A DNA stretch of 64,000 nt, taken from NCBI GenBank assembly GCA_903826405.1, contig CAIKEH010000029.1:1-64000 (forward strand), read 5' to 3'. Source of the DNA: an uncultured bacterium. Its GTDB lineage: Bacteria > Bacteroidota > Bacteroidia > Chitinophagales > Chitinophagaceae. Below are positions 54,466 through 63,668 of the stretch, piece by piece. The position numbers and the translations under genes were made by a program. The notes below the pieces were generated by a model. The model was not told the origin of the DNA and searched no databases. It saw nothing but the letters and a program-made list of their open reading frames with translations. Each line of letters begins with the position of its first letter. The first letter of the stretch is position 1.

Positions 54466-56169
54466 CTAACCCTTAGTTATTTTCTTTTTCAGGGAAGATT
54501 TGGGCAATGGTGCTGGCGCAGTGGTTCTTTCCCCTTTGATGGTACCTGCTAACTTGATTGCCTCAAAGGCATTCACTATTCCACCTGTACGACTCAGATC
54601 TGAAAGAGGCACTTCTTCCTCTGAACCAGGTTTTACTGCTTTAATACCCATTGGAACTTGCGCCGATTTTTCCATAACCATTTTCACTTGTCTGGCTGAA
54701 AGATCAGGGTAGTAGGAGAGTATCAGTGCAGCAACTCCAGCTACGACCGGGCTTGCCATGCTGGTACCCTGCTGGTTACCATAAGCGTCTCCACCGGGAA
54801 GTGTGGAATAGATCTTAACTCCGGGTGAAAACAGATCCACATCGGTTTTACCGTAATTGGAAAAGTCAGCCACCAAAGTTTCCTTATCCGGTCCGCTGGC
54901 ACCCACGGTGACCCAATTAGAGGCTCTATCGGAAGTCCTGTTACCGTATTTGTTATTGGGATAATTCTCTTCTGTGTCCACATTCTTGTGATCATTGCCG
55001 GCAGCATGTACCAATAATACTCCTTTTGACTCAGCATATTTCACTGCCTCATCCACCCACTTCTTTTCTGGAGAGAAACTTTTCCCGAAACTCATGTTGA
55101 TGACCCATGCTCCGTTGTCAACTGCATAGCGAATGGCATTTGCGATATCTTTATCATGCTCATCACCATCTGGTACCGCGCGAACCATCATGACCCTGAC
55201 ATTATCCGCTACTCCATCCATCCCTTTCCCATTGTTACGGGCGGCGGCAATGATCCCCGTCACATGTGTGCCATGCATGGGGGTAGAAGCCATGACGTCG
55301 TTATTGCCATAAAATCTGTCATTGAAATCATCGTAGTTATCCTTTACGATCTCCCCACGATAATCTTCGGGTGCTTTCACAGAGGCATCCATTTTGGCGG
55401 TCTCGCCATCATAGAATTCCATAACTCCGTCGATGAGTTCTTTATTGGAATTTTCCATCTGTTGAGTCTGTTGGAAAAGACCGAGCATGGCAGTTTTGGC
55501 CTTACTCTGCTCCATCGAGGTGGGCTTGAAGGCCATGAGTTCATCACCCGTGTATTTTTCTTTCTGCATGGCCAACTTAAGCACACTGTCCGCTGCAGGT
55601 AGTTTCTCCACTATGTTCTTCAGGAAGATGACATACATGGAAGCTTCCTTAGCCTGACTCTCGATCTGGTATTTCGCTTTTTTGTACAGGTTGAGCTGAT
55701 CCAACTCATCGGGACTTAACTTGGATTCGTCCAGACCATCTACTCCGTATTTCGGTTTGAATTTGTAATATACCCTTGCCGCTTCATAACTGTCTTTGGT
55801 CACATTCCGCCCATCTTTGCCCCCCAGAAAATTCCATCCATATATATCATCGACATAACCATTTTTGTCGTCATCGATACCGTTGCCGGGGATCTCACCG
55901 GGATTATGCCACAGAATGGGGCGAAGGTCTTCATGCGTTGTATCTACACCTGAATCGATTACTGCCACGAGTACAGTCTTTTTGGCTTTTTTGCCTTTCA
56001 GAAGCGTTTGGTAGGTCTTTTCAGTACCAATACCATAAAAGCCATCAGTCGATTTGTCCAACAGGTGCCATCCTTTTGGCGCCTCCTTGACTGATGTCTG
56101 GCCTTGTAAAACGGAGATTTGTACACTTAGGAGTAAGGCTAAACCTTTATACAATAAAATTCGTTTCAT
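54466..56169 (-). CDS. Exported S8-family (subtilisin-like) serine peptidase with long internal insert
   Basis: 567 residues. Seen: signal peptide (about 1-23, ending QGQ), catalytic D72 (VAVIDSGVDTTHED), H299 (HGTHVTGIIAA), oxyanion region HAAGNDHKN, and S470 (GTSMASPVVAG), followed by a short C-terminal extension rich in proline and lysine. The spacing between D72 and H299 is 227 residues, against about 32 in subtilisin: the extra stretch (about 115-290) is highly charged and helical, with no cysteine pairs, and is a recognised feature of some Bacteroidota S8 peptidases but of unknown function. Followed by an intrinsic terminator. Substrate unknown. Confidence 0.93.
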   Translation of the reverse strand: MKRILLYKGLALLLSVQISVLQGQTSVKEAPKGWHLLDKSTDGFYGIGTEKTYQTLLKGKKAKKTVLVAVIDSGVDTTHEDLRPILWHNPGEIPGNGIDDDKNGYVDDIYGWNFLGGKDGRNVTKDSYEAARVYYKFKPKYGVDGLDESKLSPDELDQLNLYKKAKYQIESQAKEASMYVIFLKNIVEKLPAADSVLKLAMQKEKYTGDELMAFKPTSMEQSKAKTAMLGLFQQTQQMENSNKELIDGVMEFYDGETAKMDASVKAPEDYRGEIVKDNYDDFNDRFYGNNDVMASTPMHGTHVTGIIAAARNNGKGMDGVADNVRVMMVRAVPDGDEHDKDIANAIRYAVDNGAWVINMSFGKSFSPEKKWVDEAVKYAESKGVLLVHAAGNDHKNVDTEENYPNNKYGNRTSDRASNWVTVGASGPDKETLVADFSNYGKTDVDLFSPGVKIYSTLPGGDAYGNQQGTSMASPVVAGVAALILSYYPDLSARQVKMVMEKSAQVPMGIKAVKPGSEEEVPLSDLSRTGGIVNAFEAIKLAGTIKGERTTAPAPLPKSSLKKKITKG

Positions 56170-56244
56170 GTTCTTCAGAATTATTATACAAAATTAACTG
56201 ACTACGAAGGAATACCTAAAGGATACGGTCATTTTGGGATAAAA

Positions 56245-57783
56245 TTATAAATCAAATTTGATCCCCTGGGCAAGGGGTAGCTGGTCAGTAAAGTTTATGG
56301 TGTTCGTTTGTCTCCGCATATATGATTTCCATGCATCGCTTCCACTCTCACGTCCGCCTCCCGTTTCTTTCTCTCCTCCGAAAGCACCTCCGATCTCTGC
56401 TCCACTGGTACCGATGTTCACGTTGGCTATCCCACAATCACTGCCCGCATGGGAAAGGAAATATTCAGATTCGCGCATGTTAAGGGTCATGATGGCAGAA
56501 GAAAGACCTTGAGGGACATTGTTCTGAATGGCGATCGCTTCCTCCAGGGTGTCATATGTCGTGAGATAGAGGATGGGAGCGAAGGTTTCCTCACGTGCGA
56601 TCGCAGAATCCGGTTTTACCTCAGCTACACAAGGTGTGACATAGCAACCGCTTTCGAAACCACTGCCTTCCAGTACGCCCCCCTCTACAAGGAATTTGCC
56701 CCCCTCTTTTTTACAGGCATCGATCGCCCGCAAATACATACCTACGGCATCCTTATCGATCAGTGGTCCAACATGATTGGACCTGTCCATCGGGTTTCCG
56801 ATCTTGAGTTGTTTGTACGCTTTGACCAGTTTTTCCTTGAACTTCTCATAAACCGAACGATGTATGATCAAACGACGCGTGGACGTACAACGCTGACCTG
56901 CGGTTCCAACAGCACCAAAAACAGCACCGATGAGGGAAACTTCGAGGTCGGCATCTTTGGAAATAATGATGGCATTGTTTCCTCCCAATTCGAGCAGGCT
57001 GCGCCCGAGTCTGGCCGCTACCGTTGCGGCAACAGACTTGCCCATACGGGTGGAACCCGTGGCAGAGACCAAAGGGATTCGTTCATCTGCAGCCATTTTC
57101 TCACCGATCTCCCGATCACCAACTACGAGGCAGCAAACACCTTCAGGAACTTGATTTGATGTGAAGACCTCAGCCACTATCTTTTGGCAGGCAACCGCAC
57201 AGAGTGGAACTTTCTCGGAAGGTTTCCAGATGCAAACATCTCCGCAAACCCAACCGATCATGGAATTCCAACTCCAAACCGCAACAGGAAAGTTGAAAGC
57301 AGAAATGATTGCGGTCAGTCCAAGAGGATGCCATTGTTCGTACATGCGATGGCCTGGTCGTTCACTATGCATGGTGAGGCCATATAACTGTCTTGAAAGT
57401 CCAACGGCAAAATCACAGATATCGATCATCTCCTGTACTTCACCCATCCCTTCCTGGAGGCTTTTACCCATTTCATAGGAGACCAATTTCCCCAAAGGTT
57501 CCTTGTAGGCTCGCAGTTTTTCCCCGATCTGCCTAACGATCTCACCGCGTTTGGGTGCTGGCCAAAGGCGCCAATCCAGAAAGGCTTCCTGAGCCTTGGC
57601 GATCACTGCCTCGTATCCATCTGCATCAGTCTGATAGACATGCGCAATGAGTTGTCCATCCACAGGCGAATAAGAAGGAATAGTTGAACTCGTACTTCCT
57701 AACCAATGACGGCCAGTTGAGATTCCCTGATTGAAGGATTCTATTCCCAGTTCACGGAGAAAATCCATGTTCGTTTTTTCCAT
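56245..57783 (-). CDS. Aldehyde dehydrogenase, ALDH7 (aminoadipate semialdehyde dehydrogenase) type
   Basis: 512-residue NAD-dependent dehydrogenase oxidising an aldehyde to its acid; in the ALDH7 branch the substrate is alpha-aminoadipic semialdehyde/piperideine-6-carboxylate in lysine breakdown. Seen: WNFP-like SAFNFPVAVWSWN (161-173), NAD-binding GSTRMGKSV (243-251), general base E265 in LLELGGNNA, and catalytic C299 in GQRCTSTRRL, whose following CTS/RR pattern and final block GGGRESGSDAWKSYMRRQTNTINF are ALDH7 marks. No lysine-catabolism partner is adjacent, so the physiological substrate remains inference. Single-gene unit. Confidence 0.92.
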   Translation of the reverse strand: MEKTNMDFLRELGIESFNQGISTGRHWLGSTSSTIPSYSPVDGQLIAHVYQTDADGYEAVIAKAQEAFLDWRLWPAPKRGEIVRQIGEKLRAYKEPLGKLVSYEMGKSLQEGMGEVQEMIDICDFAVGLSRQLYGLTMHSERPGHRMYEQWHPLGLTAIISAFNFPVAVWSWNSMIGWVCGDVCIWKPSEKVPLCAVACQKIVAEVFTSNQVPEGVCCLVVGDREIGEKMAADERIPLVSATGSTRMGKSVAATVAARLGRSLLELGGNNAIIISKDADLEVSLIGAVFGAVGTAGQRCTSTRRLIIHRSVYEKFKEKLVKAYKQLKIGNPMDRSNHVGPLIDKDAVGMYLRAIDACKKEGGKFLVEGGVLEGSGFESGCYVTPCVAEVKPDSAIAREETFAPILYLTTYDTLEEAIAIQNNVPQGLSSAIMTLNMRESEYFLSHAGSDCGIANVNIGTSGAEIGGAFGGEKETGGGRESGSDAWKSYMRRQTNTINFTDQLPLAQGIKFDL

Positions 57784-57938
57784 GGTTTAATTTTTTTGAT
57801 TGGTCATATTAAAAAGGTCCAAATTTAAAATACGGGATGGAATAAGTTCTGTGCATATTATTACTCCATTTCATGAGTTTCATTCTTCATATGTGACCAT
57901 TCGAATGGATATTCTATCCCATATTCAGAGAAGTGATG

Positions 57939-58754
57939 TCAATATTGTTCAGTGGAATTGGGAAAATCACCGGATTTTACATCCCTGATGTAGTGTTCAA
58001 CTGCCCCTTTTACTTCTTCATAGAGATTGAGATACTGGCGCAAGAATCGAGGTTTGAATTCATGGTTTATCCCCAGCATGTCATGCATTACCAGTACCTG
58101 ACCATCCGTTTCATTTCCAGCTCCTATTCCAATGGTCGGTATGCTGAGGCTACGAGAAATTTCACCGGCGAGGACAGCAGGTATTTTTTCAAGAACAATG
58201 GCAAAGCACCCTGCTTCCTGTAGAAGCATGGCATCCTTACGAAGCTTTTCAGCTTCCGCCTCTTCTTTTGCACGCACCTGGTAAGTGCCGAATTTGTAGA
58301 TGCTCTGAGGGGTCAACCCGAGATGTCCCATCACAGGAACCCCCGCCGAAAGGATCCTCTTGATGCTTTCCAATATCTCCTCTCCACCTTCCAGCTTCAC
58401 GGCATGAGCGCCTGTTTCCTTCATGATCCTGATGGTCGAAGCCAAGGCTTCCTTGGAATTACCCTGATATGTGCCAAAGGGGAGATCCACGACAACAAGG
58501 CATCGCTGTTTGCCCCGTACGACGGATTGGGCATGATAGATCATTTGGTCCAGAGTAATCGGCAAGGTTGTTTCATGGCCAGCCATGACATTGCTAGCCG
58601 AATCCCCCACCAGGATTACATCGATGCCTGCTTCATCAATGATACGGGAAAATGAGAAGTCATAGGCGGTCAGCATGGTGATTTTTTCCCCTATTGCCTT
58701 CATCTTATGGAGGGAATGGGTTGTGATGCGCTTGAAATCCTTTTTAACGCTCAT
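57939..58754 (-). CDS. panB: 3-methyl-2-oxobutanoate hydroxymethyltransferase (ketopantoate hydroxymethyltransferase)
   Basis: Adds a hydroxymethyl group from methylene-tetrahydrofolate to 2-oxoisovalerate, the first step to pantoate and coenzyme A. 271 residues, the usual size. Seen: [14 protein letters not shown] (30-43), metal-binding D51 in [17 protein letters not shown]90-region [11 protein letters not shown], and [25 protein letters not shown] near 186-210. panC is encoded 5 kb upstream on the same strand at the window edge, with four unrelated genes between. Minus strand, after ppx (89 nt); no own promoter seen. Confidence 0.96.
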   Translation of the reverse strand: MSVKKDFKRITTHSLHKMKAIGEKITMLTAYDFSFSRIIDEAGIDVILVGDSASNVMAGHETTLPITLDQMIYHAQSVVRGKQRCLVVVDLPFGTYQGNSKEALASTIRIMKETGAHAVKLEGGEEILESIKRILSAGVPVMGHLGLTPQSIYKFGTYQVRAKEEAEAEKLRKDAMLLQEAGCFAIVLEKIPAVLAGEISRSLSIPTIGIGAGNETDGQVLVMHDMLGINHEFKPRFLRQYLNLYEEVKGAVEHYIRDVKSGDFPNSTEQY

Positions 58755-58842
58755 GTGTGGAGGTTGAGTAGGAGGGATTACCGGAAATTACAGACCCGGT
58801 TCTCCATATAAATTAGGGATAAAGGTAAGGGAGTGTGTCCAA

Positions 58843-59730
58843 TCAACCCGCCATCACCTCGTCATAGAGATGATGGATCAGACCATCAGCCAATCCGATC
58901 TTGGGAACATAAATCTCCTCGCAGTCCACCCAGCGCATGACATTGATGTAAATCTGAAGGGCCGGGACAATGACATCTGCACGATCCTCACGAAGTTTAT
59001 ATACCTGCATTCTGTCTTCCAGCGAGAAACTTCCGATTTCCTTGTAATAGTCCCGCAAAAGATCGAGGGTCAGGGGTTTGCCTTCTTTTCTATTGGAAAG
59101 TGAAAAAACTTTATTGATGTTGCCTCCTGAGCCTATGGCCGTAACATGTTTATGGCCCTTGGTCCTGGTTTTCAGGAATTCCTTCATCTCCATCCAGTTA
59201 TCTTCATTGACCATGTCTTTCAGCAGTCGGATGGTCCCGATATTGAAGGATTGCTTGAAAACGAGTTTGCCGTCACTGAAAAAGGTGAGTTCTGTACTGC
59301 CTCCTCCCACATCTATATAAAGGTAGGACTCGTCTCGGCTCATCTGCTCTGCGATATGGTTCTCATAGATCAAACTGGCCTCTACATCGCCGGTGATGAC
59401 TTCGATGACGATATCCGTCTCCAACCGCACTTTCCTGATGATATCCTGAGCATTGCTTGCATCCCTCATGGCGGAGGTTGCACAAGCCTTAACATGAGTT
59501 ACTCCGTAGGCACTGATGAGATGCTTGTATGCTTTAATGGTTTGGATGAGCATGCCGATCTTTTGTTTGGAGATCTGACCGGTTTCAAAAACATCGAATC
59601 CGAGTCGGAGAGGCACCCTCACCAAATTCAATTTGACGAAATCAGGAACACCCTCATCGGTAACGATCACCTCTGAAATGAGCAGTCGAGCGGCATTACT
59701 TCCTATATCTATGGCAGCGAGGCGCAACAT
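58843..59730 (-). CDS. ppx: Exopolyphosphatase / pppGpp phosphohydrolase family protein
   Basis: Acetate/sugar kinase-Hsc70-actin fold enzyme that removes terminal phosphate from polyphosphate or from pppGpp. 295 residues from the ATG at 59730. Seen: AAIDIGSNAARLL (5-17) and YLYIDVGGGSTELTFF (about 128-143), the two phosphate loops. It lacks the C-terminal domain of E. coli Ppx/GppA, the short form typical of Bacteroidota. The longer start at 59778 adds 16 residues (MSAPAPSIS...) of no conserved pattern and is not favoured. It follows ppk1 by 68 nt, which fits polyphosphate as the substrate. Confidence 0.93.
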   Translation of the reverse strand: MLRLAAIDIGSNAARLLISEVIVTDEGVPDFVKLNLVRVPLRLGFDVFETGQISKQKIGMLIQTIKAYKHLISAYGVTHVKACATSAMRDASNAQDIIRKVRLETDIVIEVITGDVEASLIYENHIAEQMSRDESYLYIDVGGGSTELTFFSDGKLVFKQSFNIGTIRLLKDMVNEDNWMEMKEFLKTRTKGHKHVTAIGSGGNINKVFSLSNRKEGKPLTLDLLRDYYKEIGSFSLEDRMQVYKLREDRADVIVPALQIYINVMRWVDCEEIYVPKIGLADGLIHHLYDEVMAG

Positions 59731-59798
59731 GTAAATTTGAACGAAATTAATACTAATAGATGGGGCTGGGGCAGACAAAAATCCACAGATGTCGATAA

Positions 59799-61937
59799 TT
59801 AGGCTTGTTTGCGCCGTGTCTTGGATTTTGGCTTGGATGTGCTACCGGAGGATTTTTGTTGAAGAACGGAACCCGCTTTTCGTAGCAAATAATTATAGAT
59901 TTCCCACTGTGCCCTTACGCGACGACCTTTGGTACGCAGGTATTGATTAGACAATTTGTTGTCCAATATACGGGCCTTGACATTGTCCTGGAATTGGATC
60001 TCCATGATATCCTTCACTTCACGGGCGATCAACGGGTCAGTGAGAGGGACGGCTGCTTCCACGCGATGATCCAGATTCCTGATCATGAAGTCCGCACTTG
60101 AAATATAAACCTTCTCCCGACCACCGTTATGAAAGATCAATACACGGGCGTGTTCCAGGTACTCATCAACGATGCTGACAGCCTGTATCTGTCGGACGAA
60201 TTTCTTCTTCTCCGTAAAGGCACAGAATATACCTCTGATGACCATACGGATGATCACCCCTCTGGAGGCGGCCTCATATAATTTGGCTATGAGCGCTTCA
60301 TCGGAAATGGAATTCATTTTGAGGATGATCTCCGCTTTCTTTCCTGCTTTAGCATTCCTGATCTCCTGTTGAATGAGGTTCTGGATCTCCCTGCGCATGA
60401 AGAATGGACTGGGCAATAATTTTTTACAGAGTCGTAGATATTTGAGTCCCGTGCGGGGATTCTCGATATACTTGAAAAGTCGGCTAACATCCATCATGAT
60501 AGACCTATCCGACGTCAGCAGGCAATGGTCGCCGTAAAACTGGGCACTGGTCTCATTCAGGTTCCCGGTGGACACAAAGCCATATTGAATAAGCCCCTTC
60601 ACGGTCTTTTTGGTGATCAGACAGACCTTGGCATGTACTTTCATCTTGGGTATGCCCAAAATGACCCTGACCCCTTCGTCCTCCAGCAATTGCTTCCACT
60701 GCAGATTATTCTCCTCATCGAATCGGGCCCTCAATTCCAACATCACCTCTACTTCCTTTCCATTTCGAACGGCATTGATCAGCGCATTGATGATCTTGGA
60801 AAATTGAGCCAAGCGATACGCGGTGATCTTGATAGAGCGGACATCAGGGTCGATCGCAGCTTCACGCAACATGTCGATCAGGGGATCAAAGGAATGATAA
60901 GGGAAATTGAGCAGGATGTCTTTCTTCAGAATCACATCCGTTATGCGCGCAGTTCCTGTGAGGTCAGGATGGATGAATGGTTTTCTGCTCTTGGTCCTAT
61001 CCCGGAATAACGAATCCGGGAGGTCCATGAAATGTCGAAAATTATGGATACGACCACCCGGAATGAGGTGATCACGGTTGGTCAATCCCATTCTTCGGAT
61101 CAGGTATTCCAAAAGGGCAGGGTCTATCTCTTTGTCATATATGAACCGGACAGGTTTTCCTTTTCTGCGGTTACGAATGCCCTTTTCGATTTTGTCCGTA
61201 TAGGAACTGGTTTCATCATAATCGATATCGTATTCAGCATCTTTGGTAACCTTGATTATATGTGCCGAGAAATCGTCGTATTCAAAGAAGGAGAAGATTC
61301 GGGGCAGGTTGAACCTGATGACATCTTCAAGGAGTATGATATGATGTTCGCCGGATCTTGGCGAAGGGATGATGACGAAACGATCCACCGCGCGTGTCGG
61401 GACTTCGATCAATGCATACTTGCGTTCGTAAGAAGAATTTTTTCGGGACATGACAACCCCGAGATAAATGGATTTATCCCTCAGGTATGGGAATTCGGGA
61501 ATGTTCTCGATCATGAGGGGGATCACATTTCGCCGCACTTGATCCTCGAAAAAATCGGCAACGAACTTCTTTTGTTCACGATTGAGCTGATTCTCCGTTA
61601 TCAGGAAGATTTTCTGCTGACGCATCTGCTGAAGAACTAAATGCCAGATCCTGTTGAATTCGCTTTGTTGCTGAAGGACGAGCAATTGAATCTCATCCAG
61701 GATCTGTTGAGGTGATTCCTCCAGATGCATGTTGGACTGGGTGCCGAATTTGATCATCCTTTTCAGAGCAGCGACACGAACCCGGAAGAATTCGTCCAGG
61801 TTGTTTGAAAAGATGCCCAGGAATTTCAATTTTTCCTTAAGGGGAACGTTCGGATCCGCGGCCTCCTGAAGCACCCTTGCATTGAAGGCCAGCCAACTGA
61901 TATCACGCGGTATTGTCTTCCTGGGCAGTTTGGGCAT
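59799..61937 (-). CDS. ppk1: Polyphosphate kinase 1
   Basis: 712-residue enzyme that reversibly makes polyphosphate from ATP. Seen: N-terminal helical domain with RDISWLAFNARVLQEAAD, head domain, then two phospholipase D-like catalytic domains. The autophosphorylated histidine is H435 in MKVHAKVCLI (the same number as in the E. coli enzyme) and the second catalytic histidine is H624 in NLDHRVEAAVPL. C-terminal tail basic and low complexity (TSKPKSKTRRKQA). In the same direction as ppx (68 nt), so production and breakdown are coupled. The protein is membrane-associated or cytosolic; no signal peptide. Confidence 0.97.
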   Translation of the reverse strand: MPKLPRKTIPRDISWLAFNARVLQEAADPNVPLKEKLKFLGIFSNNLDEFFRVRVAALKRMIKFGTQSNMHLEESPQQILDEIQLLVLQQQSEFNRIWHLVLQQMRQQKIFLITENQLNREQKKFVADFFEDQVRRNVIPLMIENIPEFPYLRDKSIYLGVVMSRKNSSYERKYALIEVPTRAVDRFVIIPSPRSGEHHIILLEDVIRFNLPRIFSFFEYDDFSAHIIKVTKDAEYDIDYDETSSYTDKIEKGIRNRRKGKPVRFIYDKEIDPALLEYLIRRMGLTNRDHLIPGGRIHNFRHFMDLPDSLFRDRTKSRKPFIHPDLTGTARITDVILKKDILLNFPYHSFDPLIDMLREAAIDPDVRSIKITAYRLAQFSKIINALINAVRNGKEVEVMLELRARFDEENNLQWKQLLEDEGVRVILGIPKMKVHAKVCLITKKTVKGLIQYGFVSTGNLNETSAQFYGDHCLLTSDRSIMMDVSRLFKYIENPRTGLKYLRLCKKLLPSPFFMRREIQNLIQQEIRNAKAGKKAEIILKMNSISDEALIAKLYEAASRGVIIRMVIRGIFCAFTEKKKFVRQIQAVSIVDEYLEHARVLIFHNGGREKVYISSADFMIRNLDHRVEAAVPLTDPLIAREVKDIMEIQFQDNVKARILDNKLSNQYLRTKGRRVRAQWEIYNYLLRKAGSVLQQKSSGSTSKPKSKTRRKQA

Positions 61938-61993
61938 GAAAAAGTTTGTCGTTTGAAATTAGGGAAGTGGACATTATCCCAGTGTTAAATCTC

Positions 61994-62485
61994 TCACAGT
62001 GACCTTATCTTATCGATGATATTCGTCGTCGAGTAACCCAGAACGATGGGGACTACCATCACCATACCCCCGGCACCAATGACCACGTCTGCACCAATAA
62101 TGGTTTCTGGAGTATAATCACCTCCCTTCACAAGAACATCTGGCACTATGGCAGAGATCAGTTCAGACGGGGTATCTTCATCGAAAACGGTTACGGCATC
62201 TACGATCTGGAGGTTAGCCATCATTTGAGTACGAAAGGGTTCACTGTTGACGGGCCGGTGTTTCCCTTTTAGACGTGTCACGGAAACATTCGAGTTGAGG
62301 CCAACAATGAGGATATTCCCGGCTTCAGCGGCGCGGGAAAGCACTTCCAAGTGGCCAGGATGTAGGATATCAAAGCAACCGTTGGTAAAAACGATCTTTT
62401 TACCGGCCAATTTCCATCTCGCAACCTGGCGCAGGAGATCATCCCTGACGAATATCTTCTCCGTTATTCTCTTGGTGTGCATCAT
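61994..62485 (-). CDS. rfaE2: D-glycero-beta-D-manno-heptose-1-phosphate adenylyltransferase (RfaE2-type)
   Basis: 163-residue nucleotidyltransferase that activates heptose-1-phosphate to ADP-heptose for the lipopolysaccharide core. Seen: cytidylyltransferase HxGH motif HPGH (42-45) in FTNGCFDILHPGHLEVL, and the RLKGKHRPVN segment (about 85-95) with K and R for the nucleotide phosphate. Corresponds to the C-terminal half of E. coli HldE; the kinase half is separate and not in this window. Its start lies inside the flippase gene (47-nt overlap); no later Met precedes the HxGH motif, so the overlap is real. Confidence 0.93.
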   Translation of the reverse strand: MMHTKRITEKIFVRDDLLRQVARWKLAGKKIVFTNGCFDILHPGHLEVLSRAAEAGNILIVGLNSNVSVTRLKGKHRPVNSEPFRTQMMANLQIVDAVTVFDEDTPSELISAIVPDVLVKGGDYTPETIIGADVVIGAGGMVMVVPIVLGYSTTNIIDKIRSL

Positions 62486-63479
62486 GGGGTTTTCTATTGA
62501 GAAGTGGCATTAAAATTAGACAAATTGGGCCTGTTACCAGTACCAATATAGTCTGAAAGGCCCAAAGCAGCCATCCATATGCCAATCCATTAACAGCCGA
62601 TATCCCATAGAAGGTGAGTGACTTTTGAACGGCAAGTTGATAGGCTCCGATCCCCCCTTGAGTGGCGATCATGCCTAAACTTCCAAAAGTCAGGATGGTG
62701 AATGAGGCTTTGTATCCCAGATGACTGACAGGAGCAAGGGCCAGAAATCCCACTCTTACACACATGAGGTATACAGTCCATATCAGGATAGTATGCATCA
62801 AAAACAGCTTTTTCTTTCTTATGGAACCAACACTGGTCAGGCCCTGCATGACACCTTTGATGAGGGAATTTATTCGGCCAAAAATGCCCACATGAGCATA
62901 CTTCATGAGCAACCATCGGACACCCAAAATAATAGTCGTAATCACGATCAGTGTCCAGAAGAACTTTGCCCAGGCGAATCGACCTTCAGAGAGGAATATC
63001 CTGGTCAATTCTGCACGAGCATATTCACCCAAAGTATCTACCTGCATCAGGATGGTGAGTATGATAATGATTACCAGACAAAGAAAATCGATGGTCCTTT
63101 CCGCAACCATCGTTCCTATCAGTTTATCAACTGGTGTTTTTTCGTATCGAGCCAGCAAACTGCATTTCATGACTTCCCCCAATCGAGGGACGAGCAAATT
63201 GAAAAAGGCACCCAACATGACTGCAAGGAAGGCATTGATGGTTCGAGGTCTGTACCCAAGAGGTTCCATCAGGATTTTCCATCGAACGGCACGGCTCCAA
63301 TTTGCAGCCAGCATCAACAAAGTGCCGGGAATGATCAAAATGAATCTGGACTCACCAAGGGTCAGTTTCAATTGAACTAACTCCTCGGCAGTAAGGCTTC
63401 TTGTAGTATACCAGAGGAGGAAAAGACCGAGTCCAAGGAAAAATATGTACTGTGAAATTTTCTTGAATACGTTCAACAT
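62439..63479 (-). CDS. YbhN/MprF-like lysylphosphatidylglycerol-synthase-fold flippase
   Basis: 346-residue inner membrane protein with about eight hydrophobic segments (for example 13-28, 48-70, 82-105, 130-150, 170-190, 225-240, 265-285, 305-330). Fits the UPF0104/LPG_synthase_TM group, distantly related to the flippase half of MprF; family members move lipids or polyprenyl-linked molecules but specific cargo is unknown. Ends with a basic tail (RKPHDAHQENNGED). It shares 47 nt with rfaE2, which suggests translational coupling and a link to lipopolysaccharide or lipid assembly (inference). Upstream gap of 189 nt to panC. Confidence 0.85.
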   Translation of the reverse strand: MLNVFKKISQYIFFLGLGLFLLWYTTRSLTAEELVQLKLTLGESRFILIIPGTLLMLAANWSRAVRWKILMEPLGYRPRTINAFLAVMLGAFFNLLVPRLGEVMKCSLLARYEKTPVDKLIGTMVAERTIDFLCLVIIIILTILMQVDTLGEYARAELTRIFLSEGRFAWAKFFWTLIVITTIILGVRWLLMKYAHVGIFGRINSLIKGVMQGLTSVGSIRKKKLFLMHTILIWTVYLMCVRVGFLALAPVSHLGYKASFTILTFGSLGMIATQGGIGAYQLAVQKSLTFYGISAVNGLAYGWLLWAFQTILVLVTGPICLILMPLLNRKPHDAHQENNGEDIRQG

Positions 63480-63668
63480 ATTTCAGATATTCAATATATC
63501 GCCTTCAAATATCACGCCGTTCTACCGTGGAGATGATATTCTTGTAAACGATTTTGGCTTTTTACACGGGTTTCAGAAATCAGGATGTGGTGTGAAATTA
63601 ATCCAATCCCCTGGCCTGCGAAAGAACGTTCTTTAAACTTAAGGTCATCCCGGTGAAATTGGGCATCC

